NCBI GenBank assembly: GCA_944388965.1
Contig: CALXKL010000001.1
Span: 310,001-374,000, forward strand
Source of the DNA: an uncultured Spirochaetales bacterium
GTDB lineage: Bacteria > Spirochaetota > Spirochaetia > Sphaerochaetales > Sphaerochaetaceae
Length of the DNA: 64,000 nt
Reading direction: 5' to 3'
In this document: positions 34,163 to 43,195 of the stretch, piece after piece
Layout of the letters: every line of letters starts with the position of its first letter
How positions within the stretch are numbered: position 1 is the stretch's first letter
Program-made: the position numbers and the translations under genes
Notes under the pieces: model-generated
What the model was told of the DNA's origin: nothing
Databases searched by the model: none
What the model saw: only the letters and a program-made list of their open reading frames with translations

Positions 34163-35455
34163 ATGTATTTGAAGTACTATGACGACCCTGCCAGGGATGA
34201 GTATCTTCCGCTTCTCAGACGTTCGCTCGTGGACGACTCGAGCGTCAGGGAGAGCGTCCAGGGCATAATCGATGAGGTCATCAGGCGCGGCGACGAAGCA
34301 CTCAGGGAATACGAGCTGCGCTTCGACGGATCCCGGCTGGACGACTTCGCCGTCACGCAGGAGGAGTTCGACGAGGCCGAGAAAGCCGTCTCACAGGACC
34401 TGAAGGACGCAATCGCCGTATCACATGCCAACATCGAGGCCTTCCATCGCAGCCAGATGCCGCAGGGGGAGCGCGTACAGACGATGCCTGGCGTCGAATG
34501 CTGGAGGCGCATCGTCCCGATCCGGAAGGTCGGCCTGTACGTGCCGGGCGGAACGGCCCCGCTGTTCTCGACCGTGCTGATGCTTGCAATCCCTGCCCGT
34601 GTGGCTGGATGCCGCAGCCTGACGCTTGCCACCCCGAGCCATGGTGGACGGGTGAACCCTGCAGTGCTGTACGCGGCAAAGGTGTGCGGCGTGGATAGGG
34701 TCCTCAAGCTCGGCGGGGCGCAGGCGATAGCCGCGCTTGCCTATGGCACGGAGTCGATCGAGCCCGTCGACAAGATATTCGGCCCCGGCAACCGCTATGT
34801 GACATTCGCCAAGAGCATCGTGTCGAGCCGCTGTTCGATAGACATGCTGGCCGGTCCGAGCGAGGTGATGGTCGTGGCGGACGCGGATGCGGATCCTTCC
34901 TATGTCGCCTCCGATCTTCTCAGCCAGGCCGAACACGGCCCCGACAGCCAGGTCATACTGCTGATCAGGGCCGCTTCCCGCATAGAGGGGCGGAGGATAT
35001 ACGAGGCGGTGGAGAAGGCCATCGGCGACGAGTTATCCATACTCGGACGTCACGAGTACATGCTGCCCAGCCTGTCGCACTCATGCGCCATCACGACATA
35101 TGACGATGACAGGCTCGTCGACATAGTGAACGAATACGCCCCCGAGCATCTGATCATCGATACTGTGGACTGCGATGAGTTGTGCACCCGCATAGAGAGT
35201 GCAGGCTCCATATTCCTCGGCCCGTACTCCCCCGAGTCCGCAGGCGACTACGCCTCGGGGACCAACCATACGCTTCCCACCTCAGGTTGGGCTCACAGCT
35301 GCGGCGGGGTGTCCCTGGACAGCTTCATCAAGAAGATCACCGTCCAGAAGCTGACAAGGGAAGGTCTTGCAGGCCTTGGGAAGACAGTCGTGACGATGGC
35401 CGAGGCCGAGGACCTGATGGCCCACAGCCAGGCCGTGAAGGTGAGGTTGTCATGA
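34163..35455 (+). CDS. hisD: Histidinol dehydrogenase
   Basis: About 430 residues. HisD oxidises L-histidinol to histidine in two NAD+-dependent steps with zinc. Signatures: YVPGGTAPLFSTVLM, FGPGNRYVTFAK, DMLAGPSEVMVVAD, the SQAEHGPDSQ zinc/substrate region, and the end-of-pathway His pair near EYAPEHL and GTNHTLPTSGWAHSCGG. Two adjacent ATG codons (34160, 34163) are possible; AGGAGG at 34151-34156 favours 34163. Confidence 0.97.
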   Translation: MYLKYYDDPARDEYLPLLRRSLVDDSSVRESVQGIIDEVIRRGDEALREYELRFDGSRLDDFAVTQEEFDEAEKAVSQDLKDAIAVSHANIEAFHRSQMPQGERVQTMPGVECWRRIVPIRKVGLYVPGGTAPLFSTVLMLAIPARVAGCRSLTLATPSHGGRVNPAVLYAAKVCGVDRVLKLGGAQAIAALAYGTESIEPVDKIFGPGNRYVTFAKSIVSSRCSIDMLAGPSEVMVVADADADPSYVASDLLSQAEHGPDSQVILLIRAASRIEGRRIYEAVEKAIGDELSILGRHEYMLPSLSHSCAITTYDDDRLVDIVNEYAPEHLIIDTVDCDELCTRIESAGSIFLGPYSPESAGDYASGTNHTLPTSGWAHSCGGVSLDSFIKKITVQKLTREGLAGLGKTVVTMAEAEDLMAHSQAVKVRLS

Positions 35456-36501
35456 GCGTCGTGGATCTGATGAGGGACAACATCCGGGCTCTGGAGCCGT
35501 ACAAGTGTGCACGTGACGAGGCCGGATCGGGGATGAGGGTCTATCTCGATGCGAACGAGAACTGGGCTCCCATCATCGACCACGATGGCATAAACCGGTA
35601 CCCCGACTCGTCGAATCTGGCCATAAGAAAGGCGGCCGAGAAGGCTCTTGGAATCCCCGCCTCCATGTCATGTGCCGGCAACGGGTCCGATGAGCTGATC
35701 GACATCCTCATACGCATCTTCTGCAATCCCGGAAGGGACTGCATACTAACGCTTCCCCCCACATATGGAGAATACGGAGTCCTTGCCGCGATCAACGATG
35801 TGGAGGTCGTGACATGCCCCCTTCGCGAGGACTTCTCCATCGACGAGGACGCCGTCATGAGGACGATCGACGAGAAAAGGCCCAAGCTGACGTTCCTGTG
35901 CTCGCCGAACAACCCCAGCGGCAACCTCCTGGACCGGGATGCGATCAGGAGGTTGGCGGAGGCGAACGCCGGAATCACCGTCGTCGACCATGCATACATA
36001 GACTTCGCCCCCCAGGGTGAGCTGACCTGGAAGGATGTCGAGGACAACGAACGTCTGGTCATCCTGCGCACCCTCTCCAAGGCATGGGCGCTTGCCGGTG
36101 CCCGGATCGGACTGATGATCGCCGCTCCGGAGATCCTGGCCAAGGCGTATGACGTGAAATACCCGTACAACATACCGCTTCCTTCCAGCCAGGCGGCCGT
36201 CCAGGCCCTTTCGGACGTGGAGGGATGCAGATCGCGTCTTAGGCAGATACTTGCCAACCGCTCGTATCTGGCCCGGCGCCTGTCGGCGATCGATGGAGTG
36301 AAGGATGTCCTCGCCAGCGATGCGAACTTCTTCCTCATCAGGGTCGACGAGCCGAAGAGGATCTACGAATCGCTCAAGAAGAAGGGGATCGTCGTACGTG
36401 ACAGGAGCGGCAACCTGCACTGCGAGGGATGTCTCCGGATAACGGTCGGCTCCAGAGAGGAGTGCGACGAGCTTGCCGCTGCATTGGAGGAACTGCTTTG
36501 A
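35452..36501 (+). CDS. hisC: Histidinol-phosphate aminotransferase
   Basis: A 349-residue PLP-dependent class I/II aminotransferase acting on imidazole-acetol phosphate. Motifs: LDANENWAP, CAGNGSDELID, CSPNNPSGN, and LSKAWALAGARIG with the PLP Lys. It starts at an ATG that overlaps the hisD stop (ATGA). Confidence 0.97.
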   Translation: MSVVDLMRDNIRALEPYKCARDEAGSGMRVYLDANENWAPIIDHDGINRYPDSSNLAIRKAAEKALGIPASMSCAGNGSDELIDILIRIFCNPGRDCILTLPPTYGEYGVLAAINDVEVVTCPLREDFSIDEDAVMRTIDEKRPKLTFLCSPNNPSGNLLDRDAIRRLAEANAGITVVDHAYIDFAPQGELTWKDVEDNERLVILRTLSKAWALAGARIGLMIAAPEILAKAYDVKYPYNIPLPSSQAAVQALSDVEGCRSRLRQILANRSYLARRLSAIDGVKDVLASDANFFLIRVDEPKRIYESLKKKGIVVRDRSGNLHCEGCLRITVGSREECDELAAALEELL

Positions 36502-37616
36502 ACGCCAAGGCTCTGAAGAAGGTGCTGTTCATAGACCGCGACGGCGTAATCGTCGAGGAGACCCAGGTCGACAGCCTGGAGAAGATCCGCTTCATTCCTC
36601 ATGTCATGGAGGCCCTGCGCACCATACGCAGGCAGACGGACTACCTGCTGGTCATGGTGTCCAACCAGGACGGAGTGGGCACACCCTCATTCCCGATGGA
36701 GGATTTCAAGCTCTGCCATGACAGGATCATCCAGATCCTCGAGGGGGAGGATGCGTCGTTCGACGACCAGAGGATAGACTTCTCGCTTCCCCAGGACGGA
36801 TGTCCCGGGCGCAAGCCCGGCACCGCCATGCTTGCCGACTACATGGACGGGCAGTACGATCTGGAAAACTCGTTCATGATCGGCGACAGGGCAAGCGACA
36901 TGCAGCTTGCTCGCAACCTGGGGTGCAGTGGCATATGGTTCCATGAAGGACACGAGGGTGGGGAAGGCATCGTCCTGGAGACCTCCTCATGGCTCGAGGT
37001 CGCATCGTTTCTCACCGGATGCGACATGGAGCACAGGAAGGCCCACATCGTGCGTACCACGAAGGAGACCAGCATAGACCTGACTGTGGATCTCGACGGC
37101 AACGGCCGGGGATGCATAGAGACGGGAATCGGCTTCTTCGACCACATGCTCGAGCAGCTGGTGCGCCATGGCAGGCTGGATGTCGAGGCGCATCTGGAAG
37201 GCGACACCTGGGTCGACGAACATCACAGTGTCGAGGACATGGCACTGTGCCTGGGCAAGGCGGTGCTCTCGGCGCTTGGAGACAAGAGGGGGATACAGCG
37301 CTACGGCTTCGACCTGCTTTGCATGGACGAGGTCCACTGCGAGGTGTCCATGGACTTCAGCGGGCGCAGCGACCTCGTCTTCGACGGGCGCTTCTCCCGC
37401 GAGTACGTCGGCAGCTTCCCGACCGAGATGATACGCCACTTCTTCAAGTCGTTCTCCAACGAGGCCAGGTGCTCCCTATACATCGCATTCTCGGATGGCA
37501 ACGCGCATCATCAGGCGGAGGCGGTGTTCAAGGCGTTCGCCAGGGCCTTGAGGATGGCGGTCAGGAGAATCTCGGGCAGCGACGAGGTCGTGTCGACCAA
37601 GGGGGTCCTCGAATGA
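36498..37616 (+). CDS. hisB: Bifunctional histidinol phosphatase / imidazoleglycerol-phosphate dehydratase
   Basis: A 372-residue fusion like E. coli HisB. Residues 1-170 are a HAD phosphatase (FIDRDGVIVEE, SNQDGVGT, RKPG, GDRASDMQLA). Residues about 180-372 are IGP dehydratase with its manganese-binding His clusters (FFDHMLEQLVRHG, DEHHSVED, SDGNAHHQAEAVFKA). It starts at a TTG overlapping the hisC stop (TTGA), behind a GGAGG site. The structural zinc site of enteric HisB (Cys-x-His...Cys-x-Cys) appears reduced to a single Cys before RKP. The fused form is unusual outside gammaproteobacteria, Bacteroidota and a few others. Confidence 0.96.
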   Translation: MNAKALKKVLFIDRDGVIVEETQVDSLEKIRFIPHVMEALRTIRRQTDYLLVMVSNQDGVGTPSFPMEDFKLCHDRIIQILEGEDASFDDQRIDFSLPQDGCPGRKPGTAMLADYMDGQYDLENSFMIGDRASDMQLARNLGCSGIWFHEGHEGGEGIVLETSSWLEVASFLTGCDMEHRKAHIVRTTKETSIDLTVDLDGNGRGCIETGIGFFDHMLEQLVRHGRLDVEAHLEGDTWVDEHHSVEDMALCLGKAVLSALGDKRGIQRYGFDLLCMDEVHCEVSMDFSGRSDLVFDGRFSREYVGSFPTEMIRHFFKSFSNEARCSLYIAFSDGNAHHQAEAVFKAFARALRMAVRRISGSDEVVSTKGVLE

Positions 37617-38209
37617 CCGCGATGATAGACTACAACGCCGGCAATGTCTTCTCCGTGGCCGCTGCTCTGCGCCGTCTGGACGAGGAGGTCGTGCTCACCG
37701 ACCAGGCCGATGTGATCCTCTCTGCGGACAGGGTGGTGTTCCCCGGGGTGGGCTATGCGGATGCGGCGATGAAGGAGCTGGAGAGGAGGGGGCTTGTGGA
37801 CGTTCTGAGGCGTGTCGAGGTTCCTTTCCTGGGCATCTGTCTGGGCATGCAGCTGATGTGCCGTCACAGCCAGGAGGGGGATGTCGACATGCTCTCCATC
37901 GTCGATGCTCCCGTGGTCAGGTTCGAACGCGACGTGTGCCGTAAGATACCGCAGATCGGCTGGAACCGGGTGTATGGCATGGACTGTCCGCTCTTCGACG
38001 GCATAAGGGACGGCAGCTGGTTCTTCTTCGACCATTCCTACCACGTCCCGCTCATGGACCAGGGCTGTGCCGCCAGGACGGAGTACTACGGCTACGAGTA
38101 TTCCAGCGCGATATCCAAAGGGCTGTTCTTCGGCGTCCAGTTCCATCCAGAGAAGAGCGGAAAGGACGGATCGAGACTGCTTGCGAACTTCCTTTCGATG
38201 GAGGCCTGA
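37613..38209 (+). CDS. hisH: Imidazole glycerol phosphate synthase, glutaminase subunit
   Basis: A 198-residue class I glutamine amidotransferase that supplies ammonia to HisF. The catalytic Cys is in GICLGMQ, and the His-Glu pair in VQFHPEKSG. IDYNAGN at the N-terminus is typical. Its ATG overlaps the hisB stop (ATGA). Confidence 0.97.
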   Translation: MTAMIDYNAGNVFSVAAALRRLDEEVVLTDQADVILSADRVVFPGVGYADAAMKELERRGLVDVLRRVEVPFLGICLGMQLMCRHSQEGDVDMLSIVDAPVVRFERDVCRKIPQIGWNRVYGMDCPLFDGIRDGSWFFFDHSYHVPLMDQGCAARTEYYGYEYSSAISKGLFFGVQFHPEKSGKDGSRLLANFLSMEA

Positions 38210-38210
38210 G

Positions 38211-38942
38211 ATGATCGTCATACCCGCGATAGACGTGATCGAAGGCAGGTGCGTGCGTCTCTCGAAAGGCGACTACGATACGAAGAAGGTGTACTCGGAC
38301 GATCCCGTCGCGATGGCAAGGCGGTTCGAGGACGCGGGTCTGACCCATCTTCATCTTGTCGACCTGGAAGGGGCCAGGGCACATGAGCCGCGCAATCTCG
38401 ATGTCCTTTCGGCCATATGCGAGGCGACGGACCTCGTCGTCGACTATGGAGGAGGCATGTATGCCACCTCTTCGCTCGAGGATGCCTTCGCGAGAGGCGC
38501 CTCATATGTCACATGCGGCTCCATCGCCGTCAGGGATCCTGATCTGGCCGCCTTGTGGATAGACAGGTGGAAGGAGCGCATCATACTCGGCGCCGACTGC
38601 ATCGACGGCCTTGTGTCGAGCGGCGCCTGGATGGACCGCTCGTCGCTGGATGTCGTGGAATTCATACTGAAGTACATGGCGCTCGGAGTCGGCATGTGCA
38701 TATCGACGGACATATCGAAGGACGGGATGCTGTCAGGACCGGGCTATGAGCTGTACGGCAGGATTCTTTCATCCTGTCCCGCGATCCGGCTTGTCGCGTC
38801 CGGCGGAATAGGATCCGTGGACGATCTTGAGCGTCTTGCCGGGATGGGACTGTACGGCGCGATCGTCGGAAAGGCCTTCTACGAGGGCCTCATCACGCCC
38901 GAGGAGATGAAGGAGGTTGAGCAGTGCTTGCCAAGAGGATAA
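38211..38942 (+). CDS. hisA: ProFAR isomerase
   Basis: A 243-residue TIM-barrel isomerase (phosphoribosylformimino-5-aminoimidazole carboxamide ribotide isomerase). The start [18 protein letters not shown] with the catalytic Asp, the second Asp in [13 protein letters not shown], and phosphate loops (VDYGGG, ASGGIGS) are clear. The ATG lies one base after the hisH stop. Confidence 0.97.
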   Translation: MIVIPAIDVIEGRCVRLSKGDYDTKKVYSDDPVAMARRFEDAGLTHLHLVDLEGARAHEPRNLDVLSAICEATDLVVDYGGGMYATSSLEDAFARGASYVTCGSIAVRDPDLAALWIDRWKERIILGADCIDGLVSSGAWMDRSSLDVVEFILKYMALGVGMCISTDISKDGMLSGPGYELYGRILSSCPAIRLVASGGIGSVDDLERLAGMGLYGAIVGKAFYEGLITPEEMKEVEQCLPRG

Positions 38943-39691
38943 TCCCATGTCTGGACATCAAGGACGGGCGCACCGTCAAGGGGATCAACTTCCTCGATCT
39001 GCGCGATGCGGGCGATCCTGTGGAGAACGCCGTCAGGTATTGCCAGGAGGGGGCGGACGAGCTGGTCTTCCTTGACATAACCGCCACTGTCGAGAGACGG
39101 GAGCCGCTCTCGTCCCTGGTCCGGCGCATCGCCGAGCACATCGACATTCCGTTCACCGTCGGAGGGGGCATAAGGAGCATCGAGGACGTGCGCGGCATCC
39201 TCACAAGCGGTGCGGACAAGGTCTCCATCAACAGCCAGGCGGTACGGGTTCCCTCTCTCATCACGCAGGCATCGGCGCTCTTCGGCGCCCAGTGCATGGT
39301 CGTCGCGATCGATGTAAGGCGTAACGGAGACACGAGCTCCGGATACGAGGTGTACATCGACGGAGGACGTACACCGACAGGATTGGACGCATTGCAGTGG
39401 GGGAGGAAGGTAGAGGAACTCGGCTGCGGCGAGATACTGCTTACCAGCATGGAGGCGGACGGCACGAAGAACGGCTTCGACCTGCCCATCACATCGCTCA
39501 TGGCAAGGAGCCTGGGCGTGCCCGTGATCGCATCCGGCGGGGCCGGGACGATGGACGATTTCCTCGCGGTGTTCCAGGAGGGGTGCGGTGCGGATGCGGC
39601 CCTGGCCGCCTCCGTATTCCACTACCATGAGATAGATATCGGCTCTCTGAAGGCCTATTTACAAAGTCGTTCGATTCCTGTTAGGTTGTAG
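38924..39691 (+). CDS. hisF: Imidazole glycerol phosphate synthase, cyclase subunit
   Basis: A 255-residue TIM-barrel cyclase. [16 protein letters not shown] holds the first catalytic Asp; the second is expected in [26 protein letters not shown] is the phosphate loop. It starts at GTG 38924, inside the end of hisA (19-bp overlap), after an AGGAGG site at about 38911. Confidence 0.97.
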   Translation: MLAKRIIPCLDIKDGRTVKGINFLDLRDAGDPVENAVRYCQEGADELVFLDITATVERREPLSSLVRRIAEHIDIPFTVGGGIRSIEDVRGILTSGADKVSINSQAVRVPSLITQASALFGAQCMVVAIDVRRNGDTSSGYEVYIDGGRTPTGLDALQWGRKVEELGCGEILLTSMEADGTKNGFDLPITSLMARSLGVPVIASGGAGTMDDFLAVFQEGCGADAALAASVFHYHEIDIGSLKAYLQSRSIPVRL

Positions 39692-39711
39692 GAATCTTTT
39701 GGAAGGGGATT

Positions 39712-40320
39712 ATGGCGATCGATTTCGAGAAGGGAGATGGGCTTGTTCCGGCCATTGTGCAGGATGCCGTCACGCATAGGGTTCTGATGCTCGGCTACAT
39801 GAACGCCGAAGCCTACCAGCTGACGCTGGACAGGGGGCTTGTGACCTTCTGGTCACGTTCCAGGCAACGCATCTGGACCAAGGGCGAGACCAGCGGCAAC
39901 TTCCTCCAGGTCAGGGAGATCCTCACCGACTGCGACAACGACACCCTGCTCGTGAAGGCGATTCCCTCCGGGCCCGTCTGCCATACGGGCGCCGACACCT
40001 GCTTCAACGAGGAGAACGAGCCTGGCGAGATGACCAGCACCGAGTTCCTGGTATACCTGGAGGACGTCATCGCTGACAGGAGGAACAATCCCCAGGAAGG
40101 CAGCTACACGAACCATCTCTTCAGCCGTGGGCTCAACAAGATCGCCCAGAAGGTGGGAGAGGAGGCCGTCGAGCTGATCATCGCCTCCAAGGACGACAAC
40201 AAGGAGCTCTTCCTCGGCGAGGCCGCCGACCTGATGTACCACTTCCTCGTGCTTCTGGCCCAGAAGGACACGAAGCTTGCCGAGGTCGTGGACGTCCTCA
40301 AGGGCCGCCACTCCCGCTGA
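39712..40320 (+). CDS. hisIE: Bifunctional PR-AMP cyclohydrolase / PR-ATP pyrophosphatase
   Basis: A 202-residue fusion. Residues 1-110 are the HisI cyclohydrolase ([44 protein letters not shown] metal site). Residues 111-202 are the HisE pyrophosphatase ([36 protein letters not shown]). It catalyses steps two and three of the pathway and closes the biosynthetic set. Confidence 0.97.
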   Translation: MAIDFEKGDGLVPAIVQDAVTHRVLMLGYMNAEAYQLTLDRGLVTFWSRSRQRIWTKGETSGNFLQVREILTDCDNDTLLVKAIPSGPVCHTGADTCFNEENEPGEMTSTEFLVYLEDVIADRRNNPQEGSYTNHLFSRGLNKIAQKVGEEAVELIIASKDDNKELFLGEAADLMYHFLVLLAQKDTKLAEVVDVLKGRHSR

Positions 40321-40907
40321 TGTTCACAGATCACATCGAAGACGGCTGCATCATAGGCCAGACGATCGAAGGCGAGGACGCCTCTTTTCTGGTCCTCGAT
40401 CCGCTGTCGGCAGAGGAGTGCACCTTCCGGTCGGTGGATTTCACCTCATCACAGCTGACAGGGGCCTCCATCAGCGGCTGCACGTTCACTTCATGCGACT
40501 TCTCCTCCTGCGACCTTACAGGAACCCACATGGTGGGCGTCCGATTCGAGGAGTGCACGTTCAGGGGCACGATTCTCGTCGAGACCAGTCTGAAGAACGT
40601 CACGTTCCATTCCTGCTACATGCAGTATTCGTCCTTGGGTTCGTCCAGAATGGACACGGTCTCGTTCGACGACTGCTCTCTTGTGGAGAGCGACCTGTCC
40701 TCGCTTCGCCACAGGAGGCTTGAGATCGTCCATTCACGCCTCGAGAGGGCCTCGTTCACCGGAACGCCCCTCAGAGACGTCGACCTCAGTGGAAGCGACA
40801 TCACCTCCGTATTCCTCAGCCAGGACCTTTGCGAGATGCGTGGTGCACGTCTGGACGTGTCGCAGGTCATGCAGCTTGCCTCGTCCCTCGGCATCCGCAT
40901 CGTGTAG
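40320..40907 (+). CDS. Pentapeptide-repeat protein
   Basis: A 195-residue protein built of degenerate pentapeptide repeats with Phe/Leu/Ser at the centre of each turn (CTFTSCDFSSCDLTGTHM, FEECTFRGTILVETSLKNVTF, and similar), which should fold as a right-handed four-sided beta helix. Its ATG overlaps the hisIE stop (TGATG), so it is translated with the his operon. Related proteins can protect DNA gyrase or serve as scaffolds, but no function can be assigned. The link with histidine synthesis is unusual. Confidence 0.85.
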   Translation: MFTDHIEDGCIIGQTIEGEDASFLVLDPLSAEECTFRSVDFTSSQLTGASISGCTFTSCDFSSCDLTGTHMVGVRFEECTFRGTILVETSLKNVTFHSCYMQYSSLGSSRMDTVSFDDCSLVESDLSSLRHRRLEIVHSRLERASFTGTPLRDVDLSGSDITSVFLSQDLCEMRGARLDVSQVMQLASSLGIRIV

Positions 40908-40993
40908 GTTCCGTTCCTGCTTGTATTGAGACCGGTTTTCTCGCTGAAATGACATTTAAGTTCGGAAAAATCACACATCAGATGATTTTTTTG

Positions 40994-41005
40994 GACTTAT
41001 AAGTC
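40994..41005. promoter_or_regulatory. Perfect 12-bp palindrome upstream of the DUF4143 ATPase
   Basis: GACTTATAAGTC lies 22 bp before the ATG at 41027, in an AT-rich gap, next to a TATGGT element. It may be an operator or part of the promoter. Confidence 0.4.
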
Positions 41006-41026
41006 ATTTTATGGTATTCTTCAGCT

Positions 41027-42340
41027 ATGTACAGGAAGATAGAGAAAGAACTTGAAATGTGGAAGAACAGGCCGGCAAGGTCTCCTATGCTGCTGATTGG
41101 AGCCAGACAGACCGGAAAGACATATATTCTGCGCGAATTCGGCGAAAGGGCATTCGAATCCATGATGTTCTTCGATTTGGAGAAGACACCTCGGGTTTCC
41201 GATGTGTTTTCGGACAACCTCGATCCGGATGAGATGATTGCACAGCTTGAGGTCCTGTCAGGCACCAGGTATGAAGAAGGCCGGACGCTCATAGTGCTTG
41301 ACGAGATCCAGGCATGTCCAAGGGCTCTGACAAGTCTGAAATACTTCAAGGAATGTGGCAGGGACATCCATGTCATCGGGGCAGGTAGCCTGCTTGGAGT
41401 CGCACTCAAGCGAAACGATTTCTCCTTTCCCGTGGGCAAAGTCGATACACGGCACCTGTATCCGCTGGATTTTGAGGAGTTTCTCATCGCATGTGGCAAA
41501 CAGATGCTGCGCGATGCCTGCGCCGATGCCTTCATCGCACGCAGGGCCGTTCCAAAACCTGTCCATGATGAGCTTCTGTCTTTGTACAGGTCGTATCTTG
41601 TCGTCGGTGGTATGCCGGAGGCGGTTGGGAGATTCATCGAAAGCGGGAGTTACGTGGAGGCTGGAAAGGTCCAGGCCGGAATCATCTCCGACTATCGTTC
41701 CGATATTGCGAAATATGCAGATGATTCGCAGAAGGTCCTTGCCCAGCGGGCTTTTGACACGATTCCGGTGCAGCTTGCCAAGGAGAACCACAAGTTCCAG
41801 TACAATGTCATACGAAAAGGGGCCACTTCGACGATCTTCGGAAGCTCCATAGAATGGCTGTGCTCAGCTGGAATCACATTGAGATGCTGCAAGGTGACGA
41901 TTCCCGATATTCCGCTCAAGGCCTATCAGGACCTATCCTCATTCAAGTTGTACATGCTTGATACCGGTCTACTCATCTCTCTTTCCGGCATGCCGCAGGA
42001 AATCGTGCTCTCAGGTTTTGGAGAGCGCTTCATGGGAGGGGTGAGCGAGAATCTCGTCGCTGCCGCCTTGACGGCGAACGGCATTCCTCTCTTCTATTGG
42101 GAATCGTCCGGCCAGGCCGAGATCGATTTTCTGATCCAGGGCAGGACCGGAATCGTTCCTGTCGAGGTCAAGACAGGTGAGCATGTCCGCTCGCGAAGTC
42201 TCTCGGTGTATCGGCAGAGATTCTCTCCTCGGCTCAGCATCAGGGTATCGACACGCAACTTCGGCTTCGAGGATGGAATCGTGTCGATTCCTCCATATGC
42301 ACTCTGGCTTCTGGATGAGCAGACCATATCGATGCTGTGA
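41027..42340 (+). CDS. AAA ATPase with DUF4143 domain
   Basis: A 437-residue protein. Residues 1-170 are an AAA domain with Walker A GARQTGKT and Walker B LIVLDEIQACP. The C-terminal half is DUF4143, ending in a PD-(D/E)xK-like pattern (EIDFLIQ...VPVEVKTG). Such proteins are common, often mobile, and of unknown role. Codon use looks lower in GC than the his genes just before it, suggesting acquisition. It stands alone between hairpins. Confidence 0.88.
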   Translation: MYRKIEKELEMWKNRPARSPMLLIGARQTGKTYILREFGERAFESMMFFDLEKTPRVSDVFSDNLDPDEMIAQLEVLSGTRYEEGRTLIVLDEIQACPRALTSLKYFKECGRDIHVIGAGSLLGVALKRNDFSFPVGKVDTRHLYPLDFEEFLIACGKQMLRDACADAFIARRAVPKPVHDELLSLYRSYLVVGGMPEAVGRFIESGSYVEAGKVQAGIISDYRSDIAKYADDSQKVLAQRAFDTIPVQLAKENHKFQYNVIRKGATSTIFGSSIEWLCSAGITLRCCKVTIPDIPLKAYQDLSSFKLYMLDTGLLISLSGMPQEIVLSGFGERFMGGVSENLVAAALTANGIPLFYWESSGQAEIDFLIQGRTGIVPVEVKTGEHVRSRSLSVYRQRFSPRLSIRVSTRNFGFEDGIVSIPPYALWLLDEQTISML

Positions 42341-42374
42341 AGCCTGCAGGCTCCGGCCATGATCGGAAGTCCGG

Positions 42375-42408
42375 GCGTCTGCAGTGTCATGGCAGGCTTT
42401 GCAGACGC
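42375..42408. terminator. Hairpin between ATPase and radC
   Basis: GCGTCTGC (42375-42382) pairs with GCAGACGC (42401-42408). An overlapping alternative pairs AAGCCTGC near 42341 with GCAGGCTT near 42392. It lies between convergent genes. Confidence 0.55.
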
Positions 42409-42415
42409 ATTCCCG

Positions 42416-43111
42416 TCAGCGTTCCATCATCCCGTGTTCCAGGAAGGAGAAGTATCCTGTCTGGGTGAAGACGATGTGGTCCAGCACCTTTATGCCTAAC
42501 AGATCCCCTGCGGCGATTATCCTGCGCGTCACGTTTATGTCGTCATCGGACGGCTCCAGCGTCCCGGACGGGTGGTTGTGTGCTATGGCTATCGCGACGG
42601 CCCTCCTGGCGATGGCGTCGCTGAACACCTCCCTGGGATGCACCAGCGTCTTGTTCACCAGGCCGACGGTTGCGACGAAGGAGTTGAGCACTTCGTGCGC
42701 ACCGTTGAGCGTGAGGACGATGAACTGCTCCTGCTCTCGGCTCGAGTAGTGCCTGACCTCGCGGTAGATGTCTGTCGGGCTTGCTATCAGAGCTCCTGTC
42801 CCGAAGAGCCGGTGTCTTCTGCGCCCCAGCTCCAGTGCGGCCAGTATCGTGGTGCTCTTCGCCTTTCCCATCCCGCGTATGGCGCACAGGGTGGCCATGC
42901 TGGGCTCCTCGTCCCGGTCCAGGACCTCCATCAGGTCGCGCGACACGTCGCACACGCTCCTGTCACCATTGCCGGAGGACACGAGGAGCATCAGCAGCTC
43001 CAGGTCGTCCAGGCTTCCGGGGCCTTTCATCTCCATCTTTTCGCGGGGTCTCTCCTGGGCCTCGATGTCGTGCAGGCTCAGCCATAGGGGTTCCTTGTCT
43101 TCGTATCTCAT
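42416..43111 (-). CDS. radC: RadC/JAB-domain protein
   Basis: About 231 residues. The N-terminal part has a helix-hairpin-helix (LCAIRGMGKAKSTTILAALELGRR). The C-terminal part is a JAMM/MPN domain with the metalloprotease-like motif AHNHPSGTLEPSDDD. The role is unclear: the name radC is historical. The ATG at 43111 (MRYEDKEP) is favoured; an upstream ATG at 43174 is in frame. Confidence 0.93.
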   Translation of the reverse strand: MRYEDKEPLWLSLHDIEAQERPREKMEMKGPGSLDDLELLMLLVSSGNGDRSVCDVSRDLMEVLDRDEEPSMATLCAIRGMGKAKSTTILAALELGRRRHRLFGTGALIASPTDIYREVRHYSSREQEQFIVLTLNGAHEVLNSFVATVGLVNKTLVHPREVFSDAIARRAVAIAIAHNHPSGTLEPSDDDINVTRRIIAAGDLLGIKVLDHIVFTQTGYFSFLEHGMMER

Positions 43112-43195
43112 GCCCTGTATACGCAGGAATGTCCTTATACGGCTAATGACGGTGCTCTGGACGAGAGGTGGCAAAGGACATAGACTTCACAGGTG

